This document shows, piece after piece, positions 6,742 to 16,156 of a stretch of 45,443 bases of DNA. Where the stretch lies: assembly GCA_029211095.1 (NCBI GenBank), contig JARGFS010000005.1, positions 1-45,443 on the forward strand, given 5' to 3'. The position numbers and the translations under genes were made by a program. This stretch comes from a bacterium. GTDB lineage: Bacteria > Zixibacteria > MSB-5A5 > GN15 > FEB-12. Numbering within the stretch: the stretch's first letter is position 1; each line of letters begins with the position of its first letter. Below the pieces are notes generated by a model. That model was given only the letters and a program-made list of their open reading frames with translations, made no database searches and was not told the DNA's origin.

Positions 6742-7338
6742 ATGGGATTAACTAAAATCTTATCCGATGAACACCGGGTAATTGAGGTTGTGCTCGACTG
6801 CCTCGACAAGATTACCGAAGAAGCCAACAGTGTGGGTAAATTGAATGAGGAATCCGCGGTGCAGGCTATTGATGTCATCCGTACCTTCGCTGATAAATGC
6901 CATCACGGCAAAGAAGAAAACCACCTTTTCGCTACGCTGGTTAAAAAAGGCATGCCCCAAGAAGGCGGGCCGGTGGGACAGATGCTGGTTGAGCATGAAC
7001 AGGGACGTGCATTTGTAAAAGGGATGGCTGATAGTGTTGTAGAAGCAGCGGCTGGTAATGCCGACGCTCTCTCGAAGTTCACTCAGAATGCTCATGGATA
7101 TGTCCAACTGCTCAGAGCCCACATTCAGAAAGAAGATGGAGTCCTCTTCCCTATGGCTGACAAGGTCCTTAATGAGGAAGATCAGAAAGAGCTCATGAAA
7201 GCGTTCGAAGTGGTAGAATCTGATCACATGGGCGCCGGTACTCATGAAAAGTACATTGGTATAGTGGTGTCACTTGCCAAGCAGTACAGAGTTGAAACTT
7301 CTCACATTTCGTCCCACTCTTGTGGATGCGGACATTAG
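6742..7338 (+). CDS. Hemerythrin HHE-domain protein
   Basis: A four-helix bundle that binds a di-iron centre and, in this family, O2 or NO. Candidate iron ligands are spaced as expected: H11, H54 or H55 with E58 or E59 (CHHGKEEN), H85 (MLVEHEQGR), H127 and E131 (LRAHIQKED). The 198-aa protein is cytoplasmic (no signal sequence) and ends in a Cys/His tail, SCGCGH, that could bind metal. AAAGGAG precedes the ATG by about six bases. It lies between an Rrf2 regulator and qNOR, only 19 bp upstream of the latter, which suits a role in NO sensing, scavenging or repair of iron centres. Confidence 0.9.
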   Translation: MGLTKILSDEHRVIEVVLDCLDKITEEANSVGKLNEESAVQAIDVIRTFADKCHHGKEENHLFATLVKKGMPQEGGPVGQMLVEHEQGRAFVKGMADSVVEAAAGNADALSKFTQNAHGYVQLLRAHIQKEDGVLFPMADKVLNEEDQKELMKAFEVVESDHMGAGTHEKYIGIVVSLAKQYRVETSHISSHSCGCGH

Positions 7339-7357
7339 ATAGGAAAGGAATGATATT

Positions 7358-9598
7358 GTGAAGAAGTTATGGATAGCATTTACGCTAGTCGTCGTAATCT
7401 CATTTGCGGTTCTTGGTTGGACTGGGATCAAGATATACCAGGAAAAACCTCCAATACCTGAATCAGTCGTTACCACAGATGGTGTGACCATCATCCCTGC
7501 TGGCGACATTTCCGCAGGGCAAAATGTCTGGCAGGCAATGGGTGGCATGGAGCTTGGCTCTATTTGGGGACACGGTGCCTATACCGCACCTGACTGGTCA
7601 GCCGATTGGCTGCATCGAGAATGTGTTTTCATTTTGGATAAATGGTCTGATGCAGACTATGGCACAGCGTTTGATGACATCTCTCTTGAGAATCAAGCGA
7701 TGCTTAAAGAGCGGCTAAAAGCGCTCATGCGGACTAATACCTACGATCCCCAGTCAAATCGAATCATTCTTGATCCCATTCGACAGGAAGCCTTTGAGTC
7801 TAACCTGGCTCATTATCAGGATATCTTTATGAATGGTCATACCGAGTATGCCATTCCTGAAGGAACAATAAAGGATGCTGCCAGAATGCGTCAAATGGCT
7901 GCATTTTTCTTCTGGAGTTCGTGGGCAGCCTCGACAAACCGTATCGATGATAAAATTACCTATACCAGTAACTGGCCCCATGAGCCTCTCATTGATAACG
8001 TTCCCACCAGTGATTCAATTATCTGGACCGGATTCAGTATCATTATGCTGCTGGGTGGTATTGGCCTATTGGTTTGGTATCACGCTTCTCGTAAACATGA
8101 GCCGGTTGCAGAGCAACTTCCAGATGATGATCCGCTGATGAACTTCAAGGCAACACCTTCACAACTGGCTACAATTAAGTATTTCTGGACAGTTGCGGGA
8201 CTTTTTCTGCTACAGATGGTTATGGGAATAATATCTGCTCATTACGGAGTTGAAGGTGATGGCTTCTATGGTATTCCTCTCGATAAGTGGATCCCTTATG
8301 CATTGGCTCGAACTTGGCACACACAGCTCGGTATTTTCTGGATAGCAACGGCCTGGCTTGCCGCCGGACTCTTTATAGGACCCGCTGTAAGCGAAACAGA
8401 ACCGAAGTTCCAGAGATTAGGTGTCAATGTTCTCTTTGGAGCCCTCCTGGTTGTCGTCCTCGGCTCGTTTGCGGGTGAATGGCTGAGTGTTATGGGCTAT
8501 CTCGGCGGTGATTCATGGTTCTATTTTGGTCATCAAGGGTACGAGTATGTTGACCTTGGTCGTGTTTGGCAGATTGCTTTGCTCGTTGGACTCCTTCTTT
8601 GGGTGTACCTTGTTGGCCGCTGCATTCTTAAGGCGATAAGACAGGGTGGCGAACAGAAACCCCTTCTGACCATGTTTTTAATATCTGCTGTTGCAATAGG
8701 CGGTTTCTACATGGCCGGTCTCATGTGGGGGAAACAAACTCACCTTTCAATAGTGGAGTACTGGCGTTGGTGGGTCGTACACCTTTGGGTGGAAGGTTTC
8801 TTTGAAGTATTTGCAACCGCCGTTATTGCTTTCTTATTCGCTCGACTTGGATTAGTGAGATTAAAAAGTGCAAACTCTGCCGTGATATTCTCCACTACAA
8901 TATTCCTCACTGGTGGCATCATTGGTACTCTTCATCATCTCTACTTTGCGGGGACACCGACAGTCGTCATGGCATTGGGAGCCATTTTTAGTGCTCTTGA
9001 AGTTGTGCCTCTGACTATTATTGGATTCGAAGCCTGGGACAATATCCGTTTATCACGATCAACAGCCTGGGCCGCTAAATACAAATGGCCAATCTACTTC
9101 TTTGTGGCGGTTGCATTCTGGAATATGGTTGGAGCGGGTCTGTTCGGATTCATGATTAATCCTCCTATAGCGCTGTACTACATGCAAGGGTTGAACACCA
9201 CGCCAGTTCACGCGCATACAGCACTCTTCGGTGTGTACGGGATGCTTGGCATCGGCCTTATGCTTTTCTGTTTACGCGTACTTTATGTAAAGAGAGACTG
9301 GAAGGATAACATTCTCAAGTTCGCCTTCTGGACTATCAACGGTGGTCTGTCACTTATGGTCTTGCTCAGCTTGCTTCCGATTGGATTTATGCAAACATGG
9401 GCATCGGTGGAACATGGTTATTGGTATGCCAGAAGCGCTGAGTATCTCTATTCTCCGACAATTACAGTGTTCAAATGGTTGCGCGCTCCGGGGGATACAA
9501 TATTTGCGTTAGGAATCCTGGTGGTTGTGCTGTTCATCTTTGGTTTGGCAACAGGTCACTCTATTAAAGAGAAGAATCAAATCGAGTCTGATTCATAA
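7358..9598 (+). CDS. norZ: Quinol-dependent nitric oxide reductase (qNOR, NorZ type)
   Basis: qNOR reduces two NO to N2O with electrons from quinol, in the inner membrane, for denitrification or NO detoxification. The 746-aa length suits the single-subunit form: an N-terminal helix (about 5-26), a periplasmic NorC-like domain without haem c (HGAYTAPDWSADWLHRE, about 73-89), a helix about 220-243, then the 12-helix haem-copper oxidase-like core. Visible ligand residues are H321 (RTWHTQLG), H475 (VVHLWVEG), H526-H527 (LHHLYFAG) and H618/H620 (HAHTALFG), and the VEG glutamate is typical of NOR. The GTG start at 7358 is preceded by AGGAAAGGA; the nearby ATG at 7350 stops at once. A terminator hairpin follows. 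Confidence 0.96.
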   Translation: MKKLWIAFTLVVVISFAVLGWTGIKIYQEKPPIPESVVTTDGVTIIPAGDISAGQNVWQAMGGMELGSIWGHGAYTAPDWSADWLHRECVFILDKWSDADYGTAFDDISLENQAMLKERLKALMRTNTYDPQSNRIILDPIRQEAFESNLAHYQDIFMNGHTEYAIPEGTIKDAARMRQMAAFFFWSSWAASTNRIDDKITYTSNWPHEPLIDNVPTSDSIIWTGFSIIMLLGGIGLLVWYHASRKHEPVAEQLPDDDPLMNFKATPSQLATIKYFWTVAGLFLLQMVMGIISAHYGVEGDGFYGIPLDKWIPYALARTWHTQLGIFWIATAWLAAGLFIGPAVSETEPKFQRLGVNVLFGALLVVVLGSFAGEWLSVMGYLGGDSWFYFGHQGYEYVDLGRVWQIALLVGLLLWVYLVGRCILKAIRQGGEQKPLLTMFLISAVAIGGFYMAGLMWGKQTHLSIVEYWRWWVVHLWVEGFFEVFATAVIAFLFARLGLVRLKSANSAVIFSTTIFLTGGIIGTLHHLYFAGTPTVVMALGAIFSALEVVPLTIIGFEAWDNIRLSRSTAWAAKYKWPIYFFVAVAFWNMVGAGLFGFMINPPIALYYMQGLNTTPVHAHTALFGVYGMLGIGLMLFCLRVLYVKRDWKDNILKFAFWTINGGLSLMVLLSLLPIGFMQTWASVEHGYWYARSAEYLYSPTITVFKWLRAPGDTIFALGILVVVLFIFGLATGHSIKEKNQIESDS

Positions 9599-9611
9599 GT
9601 AATAAAACCAT

Positions 9612-9635
9612 ACCCGGAGTCATGTGGCTCCGGGT
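9612..9635 (+). terminator. Hairpin after qNOR
   Basis: ACCCGGAG (9612-9619) and CTCCGGGT (9628-9635) form a perfect 8-bp stem with an 8-nt loop, followed by TTGAATTATT. The T tract is short, so termination may be partial, or the hairpin may protect the upstream mRNA. It lies between qNOR and the DUF6448 gene. Confidence 0.65.
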
Positions 9636-9659
9636 TTGAATTATTGAAAGGAAAATGAA

Positions 9660-10280
9660 ATGTCTACTCATAGAATTTGGCAAGGCATCAACACTAAAAT
9701 AATTGCACTCTCCACAATCATCCTGCTATTGGCAGTAAGCCCGGCTTTCAGCCACTGTGATTCGGAGGACGGCCCGATTATACCGGCAATTAGAACTGCC
9801 TTGGACAATGGCGAAATCACTCCACTACTTAAGTGGCTGGCAGCCGATGATGAGGCGGAAATCAAAGATCTCTTTGCGCGGGTGCGGGCTCTTCGTACTC
9901 AGTCTGATGAGGCTAAAGAAATCGCAGATCAATTGTTTATCGAGACGTTCATTCGTGTCCACAGAGCAAGCGAAGGCGCTCCCTTTACAGGAATCAAGGG
10001 GGCCGGAACTATGCCTCCGATTTTTGCTGAATTGGACAATGCGTTGGAATCAGGAAGTGTCGATGCTTTGGCAGATAAAGTTGCAAACGAGGTCCGTGAG
10101 AACATCGTCAAGCGGTTTGACCACGCCAAAGAGCTGAGCAAACATCAGGATGATACTGTGGAAGCTGGTCGAGAATTCGTAGAAGCATATGTCACTTACA
10201 TGCACTTTGTTGAAGGGCTTCACAATTTCCTGGCTTCGGCTGCCGAAGGACATCATACACCAGCGGATGCGGGACATTGA
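9660..10280 (+). CDS. DUF6448-like secreted protein
   Basis: This 206-aa protein has a signal peptide (hydrophobic 12-29, cleavage about AFS-H) and starts the mature chain with HCDSEDGP, followed by FIRVHRASEGAPFTG, DDTVEAGREFVEAYVTYMHFVEGLH. These blocks match my memory of the DUF6448 family, often found beside NO or nitrogen-oxide genes. Conserved His and Cys at the mature N-terminus (H32, C33) and several later His could bind a metal or haem, but this is unproven. AAAGGA stands before the ATG. It lies 61 bp after qNOR with a hairpin between. Confidence 0.75.
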   Translation: MSTHRIWQGINTKIIALSTIILLLAVSPAFSHCDSEDGPIIPAIRTALDNGEITPLLKWLAADDEAEIKDLFARVRALRTQSDEAKEIADQLFIETFIRVHRASEGAPFTGIKGAGTMPPIFAELDNALESGSVDALADKVANEVRENIVKRFDHAKELSKHQDDTVEAGREFVEAYVTYMHFVEGLHNFLASAAEGHHTPADAGH

Positions 10281-10874
10281 CAGTAGCATGAGATCAGCAA
10301 AAACAACGACCAGTTGCTCTCGAGTTGGCATTGATGACTTCTATTGGCTGGCCGTGCCAATATGGGAAATTGAGGAACAAGCTAAGAAGAGTAGTGCTGA
10401 GTGCTCCTTTGGAGGAACAGACGAACTCCAAAAGTGCTCAATACACTCAATTAAACACATATTGTGCGGCTGCGTGTCGGAATTCGATTCCGTAGTCGAC
10501 ACCGCACGTCAGCATTTTATAGATCACATTCGGAAGTGACCCTCTCCTATATTATTGTCTTTCAACGCGTGGCGATTGTAGTAGAGTAGCTGGTCTTCAC
10601 CTGAAATTCAAATTCCCTATAAGTTTGGGGAGAGTGATATTGGGGCTGCTTCTCATAACGACCTTAAATGGTAACACTAATTCCATTCATTTCACAATTC
10701 AAAAAGTTGCGAAATTAGTCTAATGAACCCCGCTCTATTTTAAGTCATTATTCCGCCATAGATTGCGAGCTCATAAAAATCCAATATCACTCTCCAAGTA
10801 CTTCCCTTCGTAGTTTCCTTATCACCTGTTTGATTAAGGGTACCGGACTCTGTCTTCAACGCACAAATCACGAA
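10281..10874. other. 594-bp convergent intergenic region
   Basis: The region separates the plus-strand NO cluster from the minus-strand metal efflux operon, so both transcripts end here. An open frame continues to 10539 (from ATG 10290, reading MRSAKTTTSCSRVGIDDFYW) but I see no family signature or good ribosome binding site and do not call it. The right half holds two copies of the dispersed repeat (10623-10797). Confidence 0.5.
10623..10797. repeat. Dispersed intergenic repeat, copies B (partial) and C, inverted to each other
   Basis: Copy B, plus strand, starts GTTTGGGGAGAGTGATATTGGGG (10623-10645) and is recognisable only over its first part. Copy C, minus strand, spans about 10695-10797, from TTGGAGAGTGATATTGG to TTTCGCAACTTTTTGAATTG. 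C aligns end to end with copy A at 6082-6190 with length differing by about a base or two. B and C point towards each other, making a loose inverted arrangement. Confidence 0.5.
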
Positions 10875-13800
10875 TCACGTTTCAGACTCCGTCTTTTTAC
10901 CAAAAGTCACGTATAGAACGGGCAAAACTATGAGAGTGAGTAGGGTTGATGTTAGAATCCCGCCAACCACAACCGTTGCCAGAGGGCGTTGAACTTCGGC
11001 CCCAATACTCGTTGAAACAGCCATTGGTATGAAACCGAAGGCTGCGACCAGAGCTGTCATGAAGACCGGCCGCAGTCGTGTCAAAGCGCTTTCCCTGACG
11101 GCAGTAATGATGTCTATGCCTTCAGATCGAAGCCGCTTGATTGAAGATACCAGCACTAATCCGTTGAGTACGGCTATTCCTGAAAGCGCGATGAACCCGA
11201 CTCCGGCAGAAATTGAGAACGGCATCCCGCGCAAGGCAAGAGTTACAATACCGCCGATCGCGGCAAGCGGCACACCCGAAAAGATCAACAGGGCGTCTCT
11301 GGCCGATTTGTATGTCCAGTACAGTAATCCGAATATCAGAAGCAAAGCTATGGGAACAACAATCAAAAGCCTGATACGGGCTCGTTCGAGATGCTCAAAC
11401 TGGCCACCCATCCGAACAAAATATCCGGTGGGGAGGTCCAATTCGGAATCGAGCCGTTCCCGCAGTTCGTTCACAAATGAGCCAATATCCCTGTCACGCA
11501 CATTGCATTGAACGACAATGCGGCGCTTGCTCCACTCTCTGGTAATCGTTGTCGGTCCTTCGTCGAGTTCCATGTTCGCCACGCGATCAATACTAACCAG
11601 ACCACCGGTGCTGGAGGCCAGCAGTACCTGGCTGATATCATCAAGCCCTGACATTCTGGTCGTATCCACTCTGACTATCAGATCAAATCGACGCTGTCCT
11701 TCAAAGACATCACCGATAGTCAATCCGCCAATACTTTCAATCGCAGTCAGAACATCTCTCCCATTAAGCCCGTAGCGAGCCAGCTTTTGTCGATCAAGTG
11801 TGAGCCGGAGCTGTGGCTGGCCGGTCATCTGTTCAACCGAGACATCAGCGGCCCCCGGAATCTGATTTACAATTGCCGCTATTTGCTCACCTTGTCCGAC
11901 CAGAATTGACAGGTCGTCGCCAAACAGTTTTATGCCCAAGTCTGATCTGATTCCGGCAATCATCTCGTTGACACGCATTTCAATTGGCTGCGTGAAAATG
12001 CGATTCTGGCCGGGCAGATCGTTCAGCTCCTTATCTATGGCAGCCACTAATTCCGTTTGAGACTCCGCCCTTGTCCATTGATCTCGCGGTGTTAACGATA
12101 TGAACATATCCGAAAGCTCTAATCCCATCGGATCGGTGGAAAGCTCTGCTGTTCCGGAACGGGTCCAAACGTGCTCAATTTCATTGGGGAAGGATGCCAT
12201 CAAATTCCTTTCAATCTGAGTATTGTACTGGACAGTCTGATCGAGTGAAATCCCCGATAATCTGACCAAGTTGATGACTATAGTCCCCTCATTCAGCCGT
12301 GGGACAAATTCGGAACCAAGGGTAGTGAAGATGAAGACACCGATAGCGGTGAAGAGCAAGGCGCCCGCGACAACGAACTTACGAAAGTGCAGCGCCCAAC
12401 TCAGCACAGGTTGATAGATACGGCGCATCCAGCCCACAAATACAGGCTCGCGCTCTCTGATGTTGCGTTTTAGAAAAGTACCGATTAGAGCCGGCATGAT
12501 GGTAAACGAAAACAGGAGTGAGCCGGTGAGAACAAAGACGACAGTCATGGCCATTGGGCGAAACAATTTGCCCTCGACCCCCTGCAGGGTTAAGATAGGT
12601 AAATATACAATTATGAGGATTAATTCACCGAACATAGTCGGTTTTCTTACTTCAAGTATAGCGTCCCTGATTACCTGTAAACGATCAGCCGTGTGTCCTG
12701 CCGAGGATAGTCTACGAACAGTGTTCTCCACTTGAATGACAGCATTGTCCACGGCCAGGCCGAAGTCAATCGCACCAAGGCTCATTAGACTGCCTGCGAT
12801 TCCCACTCGCGACATCATATCAAACGCAAACAGCATAGATAATGGAATCGCGGAGGCGACTATCAGACCAGCCCGGAGACTCCCCAGAAACATGAACAAA
12901 ACGGCGACAACCAGCACGGCTCCATAGAACAAGTTGTGCTCGACCGTTGACAGAACTTCATCAACCAGATGTGTCCTTTCATAAACCGGGATTGCCTCAA
13001 TGCCGTCAGGGAGAGTAGATGATATTTCAGCTAGCCTCGCAGACAGTTGTTTGGTTATCTCAGGTGGATTTTCTCCAGTAATCATAAATCCCAATCCAAG
13101 AACCGCTTCCCCTTCGCCATTGTAAGTTGTAGCGCCTCGCCGCAGTTCATGTCCGATTACCACGGTGGCAATGTCCTTAATTAAGAGCGGCACTCCTTCA
13201 CGGACATCAATGACAATGTTTTCGATCTCGTCAATTGTCTCAATGACACCTATACCACGGATCAGAGTCATCTCGCCTGCACGGACGATCTGGCCTCCCG
13301 GAACATTGCCTAAGTCATTACGTACAAGCTGGACAATGTCATTTATCGACAAGCTGTATTGCGCCAGCCTCTCAGGGGAGAACAGTATCAAGTACTGTTT
13401 CTTGAATCCCCCCCAGCTGTTGACTTCCGCCACACCCGGGACAGCCTGTAGCTGAGGTTTGATGATCCAATCTTGAGCAGTGCGTGGATCGGTCGGCTCA
13501 TTGGTTTGCCCCTGCACTATGTAGTGGAACACTTCTCCCAAACCGGTGGATACCGGACCTAACCGGGGGACATCCACGCCATCAGGTAATTCCGCAGTCA
13601 GCAAGCGTTCACTGACCTGTTGCCGGGCAAGATAGAGATCAGTTTCATCAGAAAATATCGTGGTTATCTGGCAGAGTCCGTATTTGGTAACGGAACGGAC
13701 CTCGTCCAAACCGGTTAAGCCTGTCAGTGCTTGTTCTATTGGATAGGTTACCAGCCTCTCCAGGTCTTCCGGCGCCCAACCAGGCGCAGATACATTCACC

Positions 13801-13946
13801 TGTACCATTACCGGGGTTGTATCGGGGAAGGCGTCAAAAGGCAGATGCCAGAGGGCAATCAAACCGAAGACACAGAAAACGCCTCCCAATACGAGGACCA
13901 GGATCCTGTATTTCAGCATGAACTCTACTAAATTTCTCAGCATCAT
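10875..13946 (-). CDS. Heavy-metal efflux RND transporter (CusA/CzcA family)
   Basis: This inner-membrane, proton-driven pump exports metal cations through a periplasmic adaptor and outer-membrane channel. The 1023-aa protein shows the HME-RND layout: helix 1 (YRILVLVLGGVFCVFGLIAL), LPFDAFPDTTPVMVQV, porter-loop block GLTGLDEVRSVTKYGL, helix 4 motif GAIDFGLAVDNAVIQVEN with the proton-relay Asp residues, and the symmetric second half to TLIVLPVLYVTFG. Substrate is uncertain: CusA-type pumps move Cu(I)/Ag(I), CzcA-type Co/Zn/Cd; the canonical IVDG of helix 4 reads AVDN here. It starts 7 bp after the adaptor stop with AGGA upstream. No outer-membrane factor gene lies nearby. Confidence 0.95.
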   Translation of the reverse strand: MMLRNLVEFMLKYRILVLVLGGVFCVFGLIALWHLPFDAFPDTTPVMVQVNVSAPGWAPEDLERLVTYPIEQALTGLTGLDEVRSVTKYGLCQITTIFSDETDLYLARQQVSERLLTAELPDGVDVPRLGPVSTGLGEVFHYIVQGQTNEPTDPRTAQDWIIKPQLQAVPGVAEVNSWGGFKKQYLILFSPERLAQYSLSINDIVQLVRNDLGNVPGGQIVRAGEMTLIRGIGVIETIDEIENIVIDVREGVPLLIKDIATVVIGHELRRGATTYNGEGEAVLGLGFMITGENPPEITKQLSARLAEISSTLPDGIEAIPVYERTHLVDEVLSTVEHNLFYGAVLVVAVLFMFLGSLRAGLIVASAIPLSMLFAFDMMSRVGIAGSLMSLGAIDFGLAVDNAVIQVENTVRRLSSAGHTADRLQVIRDAILEVRKPTMFGELILIIVYLPILTLQGVEGKLFRPMAMTVVFVLTGSLLFSFTIMPALIGTFLKRNIREREPVFVGWMRRIYQPVLSWALHFRKFVVAGALLFTAIGVFIFTTLGSEFVPRLNEGTIVINLVRLSGISLDQTVQYNTQIERNLMASFPNEIEHVWTRSGTAELSTDPMGLELSDMFISLTPRDQWTRAESQTELVAAIDKELNDLPGQNRIFTQPIEMRVNEMIAGIRSDLGIKLFGDDLSILVGQGEQIAAIVNQIPGAADVSVEQMTGQPQLRLTLDRQKLARYGLNGRDVLTAIESIGGLTIGDVFEGQRRFDLIVRVDTTRMSGLDDISQVLLASSTGGLVSIDRVANMELDEGPTTITREWSKRRIVVQCNVRDRDIGSFVNELRERLDSELDLPTGYFVRMGGQFEHLERARIRLLIVVPIALLLIFGLLYWTYKSARDALLIFSGVPLAAIGGIVTLALRGMPFSISAGVGFIALSGIAVLNGLVLVSSIKRLRSEGIDIITAVRESALTRLRPVFMTALVAAFGFIPMAVSTSIGAEVQRPLATVVVGGILTSTLLTLIVLPVLYVTFGKKTESET

Positions 13947-13953
13947 GTTTTCC

Positions 13954-15441
13954 TCATCCTACCGGTTCAATGCCACAGCATCCGGCGCCGATACTCGTCT
14001 TTTTTAATTCCGTCTTCAACAGAAAGGAGCCATCGACAACCACTTCTTCCCCGGTCGATAGTCCTTGCGTTACCTGGTAGTAGTTCTCCGGGCCATCGGC
14101 AATCGTTACCTTGCGGGGGCGAAAACGAGACTCAGTCTCTTTCACAAATACAACATTGCAGCAGCCTTCCCACTGGACAGCATCTTTCGGGACCAAACTC
14201 GATTCGTCTTTTGATGTCGTCAGAACCCACGCCTTACCGAATTCTCCGGCTCTCAAATCAGTATTTGCATGAGTTACTTGAGCACGGACAATACCAGTAC
14301 GGCTGTGTGTATCAAGGTATGGAGAGACCCAGATAATCGTGCCACTGCTCTTGTTCAGATTGCGGTCATCTGTGGCAAAGACCAGTTTTTGTCCCATTGA
14401 TACCCGTTTTATCTGATTTTCGGTCACACGAGCTTCAATCCACATTGAGGAAGGATTTGTCAGAATTGCCAGCGGCTGGCCATCTTCAAGCAACTCGCCC
14501 ACCTGTGCTATTCGCTGGGCTATCAATCCGGTTGTGGGGCTCCTGAAGATGAACTCCTTGGAAACTGATTCAGAATCAAGAATTCTATTGATGTCCTGAT
14601 TATTCATACCACTGGAAAGCAGCAGACCGCGAACACCTATTATATCCGCCTCTGCCTTTTTATACAGCGCAATTCTACGTTCATAGTCACTCTTGGATAT
14701 AAGATCCTTGGACACAAGAGATTTGTCTCGCTCCAACTCCTGTCTCTGAATTTCAAGCTCTGCGGCAGCAGAAATGAAGCGTGCCTGAAGTTCGACCATT
14801 TCAGGTGATTGCAGGAGGGCGATAGGATCATCACTCTCTACAACGTCACCCGGTGAGATCAACCATCTCGACACAAGCACTCTGACAGTCGATGAGATAA
14901 CAGATGTTGAATTCTCATCAAAGAGAACTTCAGCTGGTGCCTCGATTGTAGATTCATGCTTGGTTGCAACGGCCTGAAATGTAGTTATTCCAGATCGGTT
15001 AGCTGTGTTGGCCGACATAAATTGAATTACAGCATCATTTGTTGCACAAATGTCCTTGTTTGGCCGAAAGAACAAAGATACTTCCATTCCGTTATTACGA
15101 ATCTCCGGTTTTTGTGTTTTCAACAATTCTTCTTGAGGAAACACTATATCAGGATTGCAGAGACGGCAATGAGATTCCGGGAGGCCGTGACCGACACACC
15201 AATCCCCGGACACTTTGAATGACTCCACAAGGGATGGATTGCATTTAGTGCATTCTGATTCCGGAACCGAGTGTTCCGCACACCAGTCAGAAAGTTCACT
15301 GGTACCTAAGTCATCAAATTCTTTCAGGTTTTTTGCCGGATCGATAGCGTTTGCCTCAGTATCGGTAGACATTAGAGAGGTCAATGCTACTACCCCTCCG
15401 ACAGTTAACATCAAGCCGAAGATCAGTATATACTTCAACAT
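13954..15441 (-). CDS. Efflux RND periplasmic adaptor with N-terminal Cys-rich modules (CusB-like)
   Basis: The membrane fusion protein links the RND pump to an outer-membrane channel. I choose ATG 15441 (MLKYILIFGLML), preceded by AGGAGAA, giving 495 aa with a signal/anchor helix; the open frame runs to 15522 but lacks a better start. Two tandem modules follow: DWCAEHSVPESECTKCNP (about 50-70) and DWCVGHGLPESHCRLCNP (about 79-98), each with three Cys and one His, apparent metal-binding sites. Then come the barrel-sandwich halves around a coiled-coil hairpin (QARFISAAAELEIQRQELERDKSL), the SPTTGLIAQRIAQVGELL lipoyl half, and a beta-barrel domain. The C-terminus ends GAGCCGIEPVG, another vicinal Cys pair. 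It is the second gene of the operon. Confidence 0.9.
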   Translation of the reverse strand: MLKYILIFGLMLTVGGVVALTSLMSTDTEANAIDPAKNLKEFDDLGTSELSDWCAEHSVPESECTKCNPSLVESFKVSGDWCVGHGLPESHCRLCNPDIVFPQEELLKTQKPEIRNNGMEVSLFFRPNKDICATNDAVIQFMSANTANRSGITTFQAVATKHESTIEAPAEVLFDENSTSVISSTVRVLVSRWLISPGDVVESDDPIALLQSPEMVELQARFISAAAELEIQRQELERDKSLVSKDLISKSDYERRIALYKKAEADIIGVRGLLLSSGMNNQDINRILDSESVSKEFIFRSPTTGLIAQRIAQVGELLEDGQPLAILTNPSSMWIEARVTENQIKRVSMGQKLVFATDDRNLNKSSGTIIWVSPYLDTHSRTGIVRAQVTHANTDLRAGEFGKAWVLTTSKDESSLVPKDAVQWEGCCNVVFVKETESRFRPRKVTIADGPENYYQVTQGLSTGEEVVVDGSFLLKTELKKTSIGAGCCGIEPVG

Positions 15442-15594
15442 TTTAGTTCTTCTCCTGTCTATTGTGGTTCCTCCGTTTTCATATAGAAATCGCAGGATAT
15501 TAAACGTAACACAGAATCTCATGCTGAGAGATTTGCGTCCGCGATTTTGTAGCTTGTTAGGAATATATGTATTGACCAGCCACGGAAAAGGAGG

Positions 15595-15912
15595 CTAGCT
15601 GAGAGGAAACCTGGGGGGGCGATCCAATCGATCGAAGAATTCGCATTTGGGGCTATTGCGCTGATTGATAAAAGAAAATGATGAGAAGTTGAAAGTAGGA
15701 TTACTGTCGACCACCAAAACTTCACATGCTGGAGAAATGGGAAGGCAGCCGATGCAAACACAGACCGGACTGCCGTGTTCATCACAACCATTCTCGCATT
15801 CGCAATCTATTGCTCCTGATAAAGTCGGCAAAAGAAGGAATCCGAAGACGAACGCCAGACTTATCCCCACAAGGTATCCCCGTAGTAGTGATTTTGCGTG
15901 GAATTTCGGCAT
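15595..15912 (-). CDS. Small secreted Cys-rich protein, first gene of metal efflux operon
   Basis: This 105-aa protein has an N-terminal hydrophobic segment (about 14-34, YLVGISLAFVFGFLLLPTL) typical of a signal peptide, then a Cys-rich stretch CECENGCDEHGSPVCVCIGCLPIS with seven Cys, and an aromatic/Arg tail ending FDRLDRPPRF. Small proteins with a CVCIGC core and such tails are often found first in CusAB-like operons, where they may bind copper or another soft metal in the periplasm; this is my recollection of context, not proof. The ribosome binding site is weak. Spacing to the adaptor is 153 bp. Confidence 0.7.
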   Translation of the reverse strand: MPKFHAKSLLRGYLVGISLAFVFGFLLLPTLSGAIDCECENGCDEHGSPVCVCIGCLPISPACEVLVVDSNPTFNFSSFSFINQRNSPKCEFFDRLDRPPRFPLS

Positions 15913-16156
15913 ATTGAGTTAAACAACTGAATTCCCGAAAAGTTCCTCTAATTGTTTTCGTTTCAAATGCATGCTGGATTTTGCCTCGATTTCGTATCCG
16001 TGACACAAATCAAAACACTTACTTGGTAATACAGATGAGAAACCACATGTTTAACGAATTCCCGACACCCAATATGGAACTCAAGCCATTGGTCGCCAAC
16101 AATTTCCACTTACCGTCAAATAGCGGAATTTCACCGGGAATTCGTATCTCACAAGA

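Noticed and set aside
10290-10539. Possible small protein after the DUF6448 gene (MRSAKTTTSCSR...)
   Set aside because: No ribosome binding site or recognised motif; the frame is a continuation of one overlapping the DUF6448 gene.
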